Below the pieces are notes generated by a model. The model worked only from the letters and a program-made list of their open reading frames with translations, was not told the origin of the DNA and ran no database searches. The position numbers and the translations under genes are program-made. Below, piece by piece: positions 13,187 to 24,372 of a DNA stretch of 64,000 nucleotides (positions within the stretch are counted from its first letter, which is position 1; every line of letters starts with the position of its first letter). This DNA comes from Serpula lacrymans var. lacrymans S7.9 (taxonomy: Eukaryota; Basidiomycota; Agaricomycetes; Boletales; Serpulaceae): contig NW_006763295.1 in the NCBI RefSeq assembly GCF_000218685.1, positions 962,498-1,026,497 of the forward strand, read 5' to 3'.

Positions 13187-14933
13187 TTACGACATCCCAT
13201 TCCTCATGTTATCGAACGCGCTCCATTCGTACCTCAACCAATTGGGGGCCCAGTCTAAACCACCCATCGCATCTTTGACGACCCTTACCAGGCTTCTTCC
13301 TGGAACGGGATCCTTGCCAGGCCCTCCTTCCATACCTTCCCTAGGGGGCCCTTTGTCGCCGCTCAGTTCCCAGAACATGCTTCCTCCGAGGCCCTCGCGG
13401 CGGATAAACTCTCCCTTCCATGCTGCAACTTCATCGCTGTCAAAGCTCACCATCTCCTTCTTCTGGTAATCATATGACCAACTTGCAAACATCTGTTCAT
13501 CCCGGAACAAGTACGAGTTGGGAAGCGGCAGTACGCGATAGTCATACACGCCTTGCTCCCAACTTCCAGGTCCCATTCCTGAGAACCGAGTGCCTGGCCC
13601 TTCTGTGTTTGCAAAGCTTCGCCCATAAAGAGGGATGCCCATGATGACTTTATGGCGGGCAACACCGTTGTTGATATACCAAAATATAGCTTGAGAGGCA
13701 TTGATGGATCCACCGTATACGTTTGCTTGGTGGTTGGCTACTTGATCCCATGATCCAGCTTTGGAGATAACGTCAGATTTCGGGCAAGGTTGGCACATAT
13801 GCAGACGTACAGAAATCATATGACATCATGTTCCAAAAGTCGAGATATTGATCCATTTCGCGGACATGAAGCTTCTGGTAGTTGTCAGGCCCGCAAGGCG
13901 CAGCAATCTGTGGAAGTGGCAAAATGAATGAGAATTATAGTGCGCATTAACATCAATTAAGACACACTGTTAAGAGGAACTTATAGTCGGCGCTCTTGTT
14001 GTAAGCATGCCGATCGAGGCCTATCCTGAGCTCCCTCAGGAGATCAACGTAACCTCTTGCCTGGCTATCATTGGAAGGATATTCATAATCGATGTCCAGA
14101 CCATCTAATCCATAGTCTTCCAACAATTTGATCGCAGACTGGACAAAGTTTGCACGCAGCGCGGGATGTACAACAACAGGATGGAAAGAAGGTGAATAAG
14201 TCCACCCCCCTATAGAAAGTAGCACTTTAAGGTGACGGTTCTGTTTCTTGAGGTTGTAAATGGCTTTGAAATTGCCATAGAGGTTGTTGCCGACGTCATT
14301 CCAGGAATCCCCAGGGTAGTGTATGTCTTTATCAGCCCATACGTCTGATAAGAAAACTTCTCCAGTTTCAGGTCTTATGTTTGCAAATGCATATAGGATA
14401 TGTCTAAAGGATGATTAGGTTAATGGTAAATGAACTAACTACATGAAGAATGCGCACGTAAGGTCTTGAACAGGAATGGACGAAGGAGGGAATTTGCGCG
14501 CATATATTCCCCTATTATCTTGTGTCAGAGGTATGGGAGAAAGTATATATCATAAACATACCAATTAACAAAGCTGGAATGGCGACAAGTTGTTAACAAT
14601 CCAGTGATGTTTGGAACATTGAAATGCTGCTCACTATCCGACACTGTATTTTCCTTGACCTGACATTTCTGTGTCGTCCGTTGAGACTTGTGGTAGTTCT
14701 TGATTGTTATTTTCCTTGGAGTCTGTGGAGTCTTGTTCAGATTCTGGAATAGGAGCGCTCTGTGGTGTGCTGTAATAAGTTCGAGCCCACTGGCTAGTCT
14801 TGTAGAGTCCAAATGCAAAGAGACAGAAGGCTATAATCAAGAGTAATATTTTACGAAGAGAGAAACGAGAGGCGGGCTTGATGCTGGTATCTGCGTCGTC
14901 TGAAGAAACAGGTTGATAGGAACGAGAGAACAT
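13187..14933 (-). CDS. GH18 chitinase with an N-terminal membrane anchor
   Basis: Hydrolyses beta-1,4 bonds of chitin with retention, probably in wall remodelling. Seen: the ATG at 14931-14933 starts a short basic cytosolic tail, then a hydrophobic helix ([16 protein letters not shown]), then a Ser/Glu-rich stalk, so it is a type II signal-anchor protein. The GH18 barrel begins at GYFVNWGIYARKF, has the SIGGWTYSP strand (14225-14200) and the catalytic [10 protein letters not shown] block (about 14110-14085) with all the acidic residues present. MSYDF and the IPLYGRSF strand follow, and the protein ends at 13187. Introns are short; a 12 nt micro-exon at 14562-14573 supplies FVNW. No chitin-binding module is visible. 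Its divergent neighbour starts only 129 bp away. Family assignment is very secure; membrane topology is inferred. Confidence 0.94.
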
Positions 14934-15062
14934 GTCAGCTGCGCTTCACCGCCACACCTCTGTGTTCCAAAAGTTGAAGTGAACAACGTCATCTGTTGCC
15001 GAGTGCCGCAAGGGCTCGCTTTACCCTCTACCTACTTTTCCTCACTCATAAGTACTCAAACC
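14934..15062. promoter_or_regulatory. Short bidirectional promoter, chitinase / DUF6697-like gene
   Basis: Only 129 bp lie between the two start codons, which face away from each other. The regulatory DNA must be shared, unless the leader of one gene overlaps the promoter of the other. A pyrimidine-rich stretch at 15025-15050 precedes the plus-strand start. No clear TATA box is visible. Confidence 0.5.
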
Positions 15063-16569
15063 ATGGTTAACGCATTTGCTCAGGATAGTCATAACGAGTT
15101 TATTGTCATATCAGATTCGGACTCTGATATAACAAAACGCAAAGCTGAGCGGGAGCAACTTGAACGAAAGTCAAAACTTCGTCGTCACCAGAAGACATCA
15201 GAGAACTTTTTGGACAACGAACTCAAGAAGATCCAGAAAGAGAACGAAAGCCTCAGAGCAAAGTGTGTGTCTCAGAAAATCGAAATAGAGAGACTTCAGA
15301 TCACTTTAAAACAGCTTACGAGTCAAGGTGACGATGAAGAGGTATTTTTACGGTCTTGCTTTACTTGTGGTATACATGTCTGACGCTTCTCTCGCCAGAA
15401 AAAGCTGACTGTAATTGAGTCCAGGTCAAGTGTCAGCGTCAAGCCCCCTGCTACATCCATGAAAGTCGAGACGAGTGATCTTCTACCAGTAAAATATTCC
15501 ATCCAACTATTGCAACATGCAGAATGGCTGATGCAGAATAACAGCCCAATACCAAACTTATCTCAGTTCTCGTCAAGGTAGATAACAGCCCCGACGAGGT
15601 GAAGAATGTGTCATGCACGAAAAGTGAGGATGGAAAATCAGATCTCTGGAACCTTGATGACTTCGGCCTTGGCCCACCTATCAAAGTCGAAGATACTTTT
15701 GGCGCAGGGTTTTCGAGGAAAGTCATAAGCGACGTACGTTAAATGTTTCCATACAAAAGATTTCCCACTTTTCTACGAATTGATCGTCATGTACTTCGTT
15801 AAACAGGCGCTTGGGGGAGCTATGATGGGATGCTTTCATAACTGGCATAATCACGATGAAACGAAAGTCCCTTAGCACGATCAACTGTCAATCGGCTTAC
15901 TCTATGCTATGTTACTAATGTTTTACCCGCAGTGCTTCTTTCAATCGTTCCTGGAATCTACAGCTCCCCACCAAGCCAGGAGAGCATGGGGTCGTGTTCG
16001 CGTCATTTAGCTATGCTGCTCCCCTTACTTCCTCTAATCGTCAGCGCATCGACTTTATCGTCGGAGAGCGGGCAAATTACTGGCAGTATTGCGGCACATA
16101 TGAGGTAACACGTACCGGAGCCATCTTGCCAGCCCACCTCAATATGCTGTCCCCTTTTGTCTTATCAACATGGGTCAAGGGAGTACGTGGATCGCAGTGG
16201 GGGAAGACTTGGCTATGTCAAATAAACGAAGAACTTATGGAACAAGCTGAAAATACTGGTATCAAGGTTGATCTCGTTGATGACACCACAGATGAAGGTG
16301 TACGCGCAGGGCTGCTGGATGGCAGGATAACTATGAGTTTCACCATAATGAAGTGTGTGGGATATCGTACCGACTGGCATGAAAAATTCCTCCGTTACCA
16401 AGCGCATCCTAAGCCACCGAAGCACTCGAAGAAAAGCAAAGGTACGACTAATATTAAAGGCTTACCTCCCGCAAAAAAGTCGAAGGGGCGATCTGGACGT
16501 ACGGCCATCAAATATTCTGATACATCTGATTCGGATACCAAAGACGAGTTCGATTCTGAAGACGAATAA
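15063..16569 (+). CDS. DUF6697-like protein with SUMO-interacting motif and coiled coil (tandem copy 1, apparently intact)
   Basis: Function unknown; probably nuclear. Seen: the start MVNAFAQDSHNEF is followed by IVISDSDSD, a textbook SUMO-interacting motif, then a basic/acidic coiled coil (about residues 30-95). A linker carries MKVE and IKVE, which fit the sumoylation consensus. The C-terminal domain contains LPTKPGEHGVVFASF, WQYCGTY, STWVKG and the block IMKCVGYRTDWHEKF, which recalls the Agaricomycete DUF6697 family. A basic NLS-like stretch (PPAKKSKGRSGR) and an acidic end close the protein at 16569. Five or six exons. One intron, 15875-15932, must use a GC donor to keep frame. A decayed second copy lies 444 bp downstream. 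The DUF6697 link is from memory of the family pattern and is moderately sure. Confidence 0.75.
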
Positions 16570-17013
16570 TTCCCGTAGGTATGCGAGCAAGTACCTCGGA
16601 TTTAATTCGCTGGAAGGTATAAGAGCCCCAGGACGCCCACTCGTGGTATTTTCAAGGAGCCATAAGCTGCGAATTGTGTCGCTGTCAAAGTTGTCGCTGG
16701 CGACTCTGGATTTAGAACCTTTCACCATACCAATATTTGCTCCTACTTTTGCGACATGATATGATCACAGTCTAACATCACCTCATAATTGAAAGATCTT
16801 CACGCACATACTTACATCTGTTTGGCATAATAGAATCAGGCATCCTTCACGACCTAATGGTACAATTTCTGATATATATCAAGAAAACTTGATTTGTGGG
16901 ACATGCGTACTGTGATGAAATTTGACATGAAAGTTATTACGGCAACCCAACCAAACTATATAGGTCTGCTTTACTTTTCCTACTTCCAGGACATTTGTCT
17001 ACAAAAATATTCT
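16570..17013. other. Spacer between tandem copies
   Basis: This spacer of 444 bp holds the 3' end of copy 1 and the upstream region of copy 2. It has short AT-rich stretches and a TATATA-like run at about 16872-16880. No gene or repeat is visible, and I see no direct repeat that marks the duplication joint. Confidence 0.4.
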
Positions 17014-18736
17014 ATGGTTCTTTCTCGAGCTACGAGCAAAAACTCTCTGAATAATCATGAAGTCATCGAGATTTCCGACTCAGAATCAGAACGCAATCAT
17101 GACACGAAAGCACAAAAAATGAAGAAATTTCTCAATCGTAGAACAGCCGAAATGCGAAAACGGGAAGAACAGTTGGTTCAACAGGTAGAAAAATATCAGA
17201 AAGAGAATGAAAATATGTTGGCAGAATGTGCTTCGTATAAAACCGAAATTGTGAAGCTGCGAGAGGCGTTGAAGCTAGCTACAGGTGGCAATAAGAAGGT
17301 ACGCTCAATGTGCTTGATCGCATGCAGTACAGGTAACTAATGTTAGTGAATGCTTGTTCAACACCAGAATTTCGTCAAAACTGAATCCCAAATAAGTATT
17401 GAAGTTGACCTCGGACCGGCTATAAAAGCTGAGAAGAAAGAGGAAGAAGACTCGAAAGTTAAAATTGACTCATTGGTAGGACTTTTGGTGGTACGCCCTC
17501 TCTATCACCAGAATTTCTGGAGTTGGAGGAGGATAGTTAGCCTATGAAAATGGACTCTAATATCACGAATGAAGTGCCAAACGCTGAATCAACTCCAACA
17601 GTTTCCAACGTCCCTGGTCGCGACACATCGATTCATCAAGTTCCACCCAGTCCTCAGGCATTTCTGGATAATTCTTACAGCGAAGACTATCAAGAACGTG
17701 TCAAAATGCCTGTCACATCCGAGGATGAATCCAGCATTGTAGAGCACGAGTCTGGCACGCCCCATGTTCCGAGAGTAAAGCGTGAGCCGACACCAGACGA
17801 CGGCCAAAAAAACCTTGTTCCAGTGGTTGTCAAATCAGAGGACCACTCTGATGAATCCAAGCACGTATCGTTCACGAAAAGCGAAATCTCGATGGTTTTG
17901 ATCTCGGATCCCCTATAAAGGTCGAAGAAGGTTTCCACGCCGGGTTTTCCAGGAAAGTGAATAGTGATGCAAGTAAAGTAGTTTGCGCATCGTATCGGTA
18001 CCACACCTTTACTAGCTGGCTATATCACTGAATAGGCCCTTGGTGGAGGGCATCAAGAATGTTTTCATCACTGGCAAAAACGTGATCCGACAAAAATTTC
18101 CATAGTGAGGTTTTGGATTCTATGTGCTTAAATTTTCTGGCATTGATCAATAATTTCATGTCGCAGTGATGTCGCAGTGTTACCTTCAAACGGTCGTGGA
18201 ATTCGCAGTTTCCATTTACGCCAGGCGCTCATGGTGTCGTTTTTAAGACATTCGAGAAATATGGTGATGATGTTCCAGTACGCGAACCCATCGATTTCAT
18301 CGTTGCGGAGAAGGCAAATCACTGGCAATATTGCGGCACCTATGATATTAAAAGTACGGGAGGGATAAATCCGTCTCATCTTGGCATGTTTCCCCCCGGT
18401 CTTTTGACCACCTGGGTCAAAGGACTGAGGAGGTCGCAGTGATGGGGCGTAAACCTAATCGGTCTGCGTTATTGGACGGGAGAATTATTATAGGATTTTC
18501 AATCATGCAGTGCGTTGGATATCAAAAAAAAATGGTACGAAAAATTTGTTCACTACAAAAAACACCCAAATCCCCCGAAACACCGGCGTAAGAAAAGGAA
18601 AAGCACGAGCAACGCTTATGACTCACCTCCAGCAAAAAAGCCAAAGTCAAGCTCTCGGGGAAAAGCTGTCAAAAAGCCACGTGTTAAACGATCTCGTATT
18701 GCTCTTAGCTCTCGTTATGACACTTGTTCCTGTTGA
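17014..18736 (+). pseudogene. Decayed tandem copy 2 of the DUF6697-like gene
   Basis: Seen: the 5' half looks intact. MVLSRATSKN leads into VIEISDSESE (SUMO-interacting motif), a coiled coil, and a linker with VKTE, IKAE, VKRE and VKSE. The intron 17476-17541 can be spliced in frame if its acceptor is placed before CCTATGAAAATG. The 3' half, compared with copy 1, is broken at several points. A net 22 bp deletion near 17885 shifts the frame. One extra base in an A-run sits just before the donor near 18104. A TGA at 18440-18442 stands where copy 1 reads Trp. A net 85 bp deletion follows it. A run of nine A's at 18524-18532 shifts the frame again, while the coding beyond (WYEKFVHYKKHPNPPKH) still matches copy 1. 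A truncated protein of the N-terminal half could still be made. Confidence 0.75.
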
Positions 18737-18966
18737 TTATTTGTGTTAATTGCTTTTTACACTCGCTTCTCTGTCTTACACTGCTTGGATTTCCGGTCAA
18801 AGTTTTACAAGACATTAAAGAGATAATAAGCGGCGTGCTTTATTGACGCCACACGGCGATGCACGTCGTGAAGCGTGCAGTACAAGCAATCCGAAAAATG
18901 ACATGATAGATTGAAGGGTCAGGAAACCGAAATATAGCACACGCCGACACAGTGTAATTGGGAAAA

Positions 18967-21722
18967 TCATAGTAGTCGAGTGATCACACCAAGACCCTGG
19001 AAGGTCTTTTCAGTACGGGATAAATCCTAATAAAATGATGTACTCACTTTTGTCTTGCCCTCACGAAATAGTAGCTTCATACCCTCCTTGATAAACTCGG
19101 GATGCGAGATGAACTCAAATTGCACAGTCGCTCGATCACCTGTACGCAGGACACCCTGTGGGTGGTCCATTTCGATGATGCGGACTGTCTGGCGCACCGC
19201 CTTGTCGAATTTATGATGAATTAGGCCAGATATTTCATTTATAGATTCTATAACGTACCCCACAGTGAAGCATGGCCTAGCATAAGGACTAGATTGAGAA
19301 CTTTATACAACTGCATGCGGACATTACGAACCTGATAGTTCCGTTGCAATGTGGTGTTGTGGCTATGACACATCAATGAGTACTCCCACCAGAATTGAAG
19401 GAAGACGTACTAAAGGATCAAGACCTGACCCTCGAACTGACGTATCGCTAACAAGAAAAAGCCCTTGATATGGTAAATATCAGGATATTTTATTTGTAAC
19501 CTACCTCGAGGAGGAGTGTCTGTCCTGTGCACTATGACCATACCCTTGCGTACCGTCGCCCTTCTCACACGCTTCAGCGCAAGAGATACACACTGTCCAG
19601 CTTCTGCCATAGTGACGTCGGCCCTGTGAAGAACATTAATTCAGTTCATCGACGTTCCATCGTAACGAGAAAAACCCAGGTGTCAACGCAGAGAAATAAA
19701 CACACCTCTTTCGCTGCATGCTTCTGACGATCGTGTTCTGATAATTTCCATTAGGATCTGGGCCCAAAAGAACAGCTTCGCCCGTCTTGATACTTCCGGC
19801 ATTTACTATACCATTGACAACCGTGCCTACATATGGGACGGACCACACTTCGGTTACACAGTACTGAATGTTCAGGAAAGCGCTTTGTGAGCTCGAACTT
19901 TTTGGGAAAGAAACCCGCTTACCTCAAGTGGTTGGTTACTGGCAAATTTCTCTTGATCATTTTCGCTGGAAGGAAGGAGGTTAAGGAATGTGCGAACCTT
20001 GAAAATTTAAATGCGATCAATTGACGCTGGATCAAAATGTAAAGAAAAACTGACTAGGTCGAGACCTTCTCCTGTAACATTCGAGATCTGAAATATTGGG
20101 CATAAACTGGTTTGTTTCTATGAGCTTCAAAGAAAAGGGTCTAACGCTGAACAGAAAAACTTACCGTTGTTGCGCAAATTTATCTGAAAGCTCAACGGCT
20201 ATCTCCATAGAGTTCACAAAAACTGGGGTCTTTCTGATTTCAAGTGAGAAAAGTTGTAATATCGAAGTTCTTTTTTCGTACCTGCATCCTGGACTCTTAA
20301 GTATCTTCACCACTTGTTTTGTGGTTTCAGCAAGTACATTTGGTGGAGTCATGTCAATCTAAACAATCATGAATCATTCAAAGAGACTGTAGTAGTAACC
20401 GCCGTGCTGAAACTTACTTTCGTGATACAGACGACAACAGGGACGCTCAGAGCCAGAGCTATTGCTAAATGTTCCTTGGACATTCCTATGAGACCGGCAT
20501 TAGCACCGACCATGAGAATAACACACGATGGCGCTCCAGACGTTAGTCCATATAGGGTAGTCTTCAAGTAGCGTTCGTGACCGGCAAGGTCTAAACATCT
20601 ATCATGAATACGACGAATATTAGGATAGGCGTAAGGCTATAAGATGTACCGCTGAATGAGACAATCTTCGCTGCCTTCATAGATATTTCGTCCCACCCCA
20701 GCTTTTCGCGTCGAATGACATCCAAATCCGATGAGTGAGCAGTGCTAGGAAGTATTGGGGCACCTGAGGGGCCAAATCCCAAAATCTGCGAGAGATTAAC
20801 CAGTGCAAAATCCATTTGAAAAACCACTATACCTCCATGCCTACACTAGACGTCCGCCCTGTCTCCACTTCGTGCTTATGGCGGAATAATCCGACCCTTG
20901 CTCGTCCTCTTCCATCATCCAGTGCACCTAAACTTGATTGAGATAAAACAAGTGCACTGAGCTAGAACCATAACCAACCTCTTGTAAGTACCCCAAGCGT
21001 AGTTGACTTCCCACTATCCACATTCCCAACGACCGCACAACGGACTTCAGGAGTAAGTGAAACGCTTGGTGGAGGTAGACGTAGTAGAGTGGTACTACGT
21101 GGATGTGGTTCGGTAGCCTCAAATAATACAGAAACCTTTAACATGTGATTATCAAATGATGCCTTCATTCATATTAATTATGAACAAGCGTACCTGCCCA
21201 CCAACGTCCTCTACGATTTTCTTCAAATCCGCCTGCAGAGATATGACTTCACTTTCGTTCCGCGAGATGCCCGTCCAGTCACCTGCATCTTCGACAGGTT
21301 CACCAGCAAATAGCTTGCTATATGGCGGTCGAGCTCCTATGCGGAAAATGTACTCGCCCCGATGCTGCGTTAGCAGAGAAGAAATCATATCTCGAGCCTT
21401 TTTATGTTGCTGGGAATGTAGAAGATCCTTCACAGTATAAATTTCCATAGTTCAGCTACCATGGTACGAGATGCAGCCCCGCAAAAGGCTAAGGACTGAA
21501 TGAAGTGCTCACTAGTATCTGTTCTTCGACTTCCACATCTGACTGAGGTTCGGGCTCCCTCATGACCACTCCGGTCTCTCTATCGTCTTTCGCTTTCTCC
21601 TTCTTCTTGTCGTGTAAGCTCTGGTTTTCCTTCTCCCACTCTGCGCCGATAGCCCGCTGTTTGGCGGTTTCTCGAGAGCGAATCTCGTCTATCTCGGACT
21701 GAAAGTTGCGTAGGGAAGTCAT
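18967..21722 (-). CDS. GTPBP1/GTPBP2-type translational GTPase
   Basis: An eEF1A-like GTPase. Known: the family acts on stalled ribosomes and in mRNA surveillance in the cytosol. Seen: the ATG at 21720-21722 starts [14 protein letters not shown], followed by a charged coiled-coil region and a Glu-rich linker. The G domain has P-loop GNVDSGKST (about 21022-20996), then [16 protein letters not shown], a hallmark of this subfamily. G3 is DLAGHERY and G4 is TKID. The beta-barrel domains II and III follow, with VGTVVNGIV and the [10 protein letters not shown] strand near the end. The last small exon stops at 18967-18969. About 9-10 exons with short introns, about 620-650 residues. The start is 513 bp from a divergent gene. 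The FRHKHE motif separates it from eEF1A, Hbs1 and Sup35. Confidence 0.92.
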
Positions 21723-22235
21723 GTTGATAATAAGGAGAGATAAAGACGGTATAAGTAAGGTCTATATACTGCATTCAAGCTTGAGTCAAGTCCAGTCTGG
21801 GGGAAAGTCATTTGGAGTCACGTCACCCTCGATTAGTGTCACATAGGGGTACTTTTACGGAAATCCTGGCTTGTTTTAGAACCAATTGGCAGTCGAGAAA
21901 GCTTTTCGTGACTCCACCGAGTGGCCGTTTGCAATATTGAGGCGAAAATGTCAAAAGAATACAAGAGTCCTTGATAAAAGTCTATTGTATGAACAGTGGT
22001 CATGATGGCTCAAGAGAAGGACGTTGTGATTGAGAAAAGAAAAAAGAAAAGAGGTGTGGCGCGAGGCGTCCTAATTTGGTACCTGTTATGGTTCCGGTGG
22101 CACGTGCTCTGTGGCAAAAAGTCCAACCTCGCCTCGACAAGGTGGATTCGGAGCGATATATAACGACCACGATATGCTGAACACGTTCTAACCCCATCAT
22201 CTTGTAGTATCTGTGTCATTTCGTAGTATACAAAA
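21723..22235. promoter_or_regulatory. Bidirectional promoter with a CACGTG element
   Basis: This 513 bp interval lies between two divergent starts (minus-strand GTPase, plus-strand coiled-coil gene). A palindromic CACGTG sits at 22101-22106. That hexamer is the core site of fungal bHLH factors, but a single 6-mer can occur by chance. A purine-rich run (AAAAGAAAAAAGAAAAG) at about 22034-22050 is also present. No TATA box is obvious for either side. Confidence 0.35.
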
Positions 22236-24372
22236 ATGGCGTCTGTAACACCGGAACCGTCTGGTTCAGCCTCCCAGCCAGATCAACTTCGTTTACTCCA
22301 AGGGACAACGCCTGGATTACTCGACTCTTCTCAATCTAAACGAGTCCTCCGCTTTTCCAACTCCAAGCTACATTTCGCGTCATTCGATCCGCGCACTGCC
22401 TATGCTGGAGATGAAATCCCAGACATCCGTAAAATGTCTCTCAAAGAAGACCAGCCGCGCCCCAAGCGCATCGTAATTGAGACCACCCCAGAAGGACTCA
22501 GCAGCTGGCGATTCGTTCCACGGGCGCTTTTGGAAGAAGGTGTGGTAGAAGAAGGGTCTTGGCCACGCGTTGTCAATATCTGCGGGTGAGCAGAAGGATT
22601 GGCGATGTATGTTCTTATTCAGTTTTTTTCTGATCCTTGGCGTTCCAGTGAACACGTGTTTTGCCATCAGGACCAGTGGGATATATACAAACTGGATCCA
22701 GCATACAAATGTGTTGTGCATCATGGCTTTAAATATTCATCTATATCGAGGGTCGAATTGAATGGCCCTCGAGACACTGTGTTCTTCCCAGAGGCCCCAG
22801 GTGCTAAACGATCTCGCCGACCCTCGGTGGAGAGGAGATCACCATTACACGGCATGAAAAGGTCTCGCCCGCAAGCTACAGATTATATTAGCAGCGATTC
22901 CGATGATGATGACGAAGGCGAGGTTGAACGCATGGTTGTTGACGAGTCCGCACACACAAAAAAATCCAGGGATGGGAAGGATAAGCGTCGTAAATGGAGC
23001 AACCGAGAAGAATTAGAAAGGCAACGAAATCTACGGCGTCAAAAAATTATGAAAACTCAGTTGAAGCGAACTCATAACTCGCGATCAAATGACCCAAACG
23101 CTCCTGCTGCACCTGATGACGATATGTCGATATCAGACCTTCAAGGCGGAAGCAAGCCAGCTGAAAACATTGGAAAGCGGAAAGGTGTGCTTTTCCATCA
23201 GAAATACTACTTTCCTACTTACAGTAAATCTTACACTGATGCTTCCTAGGTCCCCAAGTGGAGTCTGCCACTGATGAAGACACAAAACCAGACGAAGAGC
23301 AAGATCGTGCCAGACAAAGTGGTCACAAGCGTATGCGAACTGTTTCGCCCAATACTGTTCAACAGGCATTGAAGGCGATGAAGGCCGAAAGAGAAAAACG
23401 AAGGCAAGACAAGGTGCACAAAGTTGACGAGAGCCGACGTAAGGCGCGTGAAGAGATTCTTTTGAATGCCATACGTTCAGATTTCCCGGTCTACAATAAT
23501 ACTTACACCAAAGGTGAGCTTTTGTGGTATTCTGCGAATGATTGCTGAAGCTGGGCACTCCGAAAGACCACCAACGATCTCCTGCTGGCGATATTGTCTC
23601 CGAGGAAGAAGAGCTTCAGCCAGAAACTATATCGCCTGAGCAGGCTGAACGCGAAAATGCTCTTGCTGAGTCTATTCAAAAGATGAAGGAACTCGACAGA
23701 GACAAACCTTTGTGGGAAGCGGAACGCAGGAAGCGCGAAGCACGTGAAAAGGCCGAAGAGGAAGAGAAGAGAGCAATAACTGAAGAGCGTAGAAGGGCCC
23801 AAGCCGAACGTGAGAGACAACAATGTGAAGAAGAGGAACGTCTAAGAAGTTTTAAAGAAGAATGCAAGAGACAGCAACGCGAAGAAGAAGAGCGTGTAAG
23901 AATGGCTGAAGAAGAAACGGAACGACGCAAGAAGGAAGAGGCAAAATGGCAGAAGGAAAAGAGGCGCCGACAGAGAGAGCGATGGGGGACTGGCCTATGG
24001 ACTTCCCAGCGAGCATTGGAACGTTTTAAAGTTTTAAGCGATGATTTCGACAACGCCAAATTCTCTTCAGATTTTCCCATCGCATTCGAAGATATCCCTT
24101 GGCCAGTGCTTAACCCTCCACACTTCTCAGTAGAGGACGTCGATTGGCAAGCTGTGGAAATCTTCTTCGAAACTGTGAGGACCCATATGCGGATCCAGGA
24201 TTACAAGGAATTCGTACAGAAAAGCCATCGGCGATTTCATCCAGACCGATGGCGGGCACGGAAAGTTTGGACGGCAGTGCCAGACGAGCTAGAACGTGAA
24301 TGCTTAGAAGTCGCTGCAAATACTGTCGCGCAAGCGCTGACGCCTATATGGATGGACGCTAAATCACTGTAA
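22236..24372 (+). CDS. Hypothetical nuclear coiled-coil protein with a C-terminal RFHPDRW domain
   Basis: No firm function. Seen: the ATG at 22236 starts MASVTPEPSG. The first domain (about residues 40-170) contains KRVLRFSN and, after an intron, HVFCHQDQWDIYKLDP. A disordered basic/acidic region with NLS-like runs (DKRRKWSNREE) follows. A very long Glu/Arg/Lys coiled coil spans about 23640-23990. The compact C-terminal domain holds DVDWQAVEIFFE and SHRRFHPDRWRAR, then a helix to the stop at 24372. The HPD motif after a basic helix recalls J-like regions and the NFKBIL1-type C-terminus found in many fungal proteins; that link is an inference. Four exons, about 620 residues. Codon use and splice sites are regular, so it is a real gene. 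Confidence 0.8.

Noticed and set aside
17541..17546. Apparent stop TAG before ATGAAAATG in the second DUF6697-like copy, first taken as another lesion
   Set aside because: Moving the intron acceptor to just after this TAG gives a regular 66 bp intron in phase 0, so no lesion is needed here.
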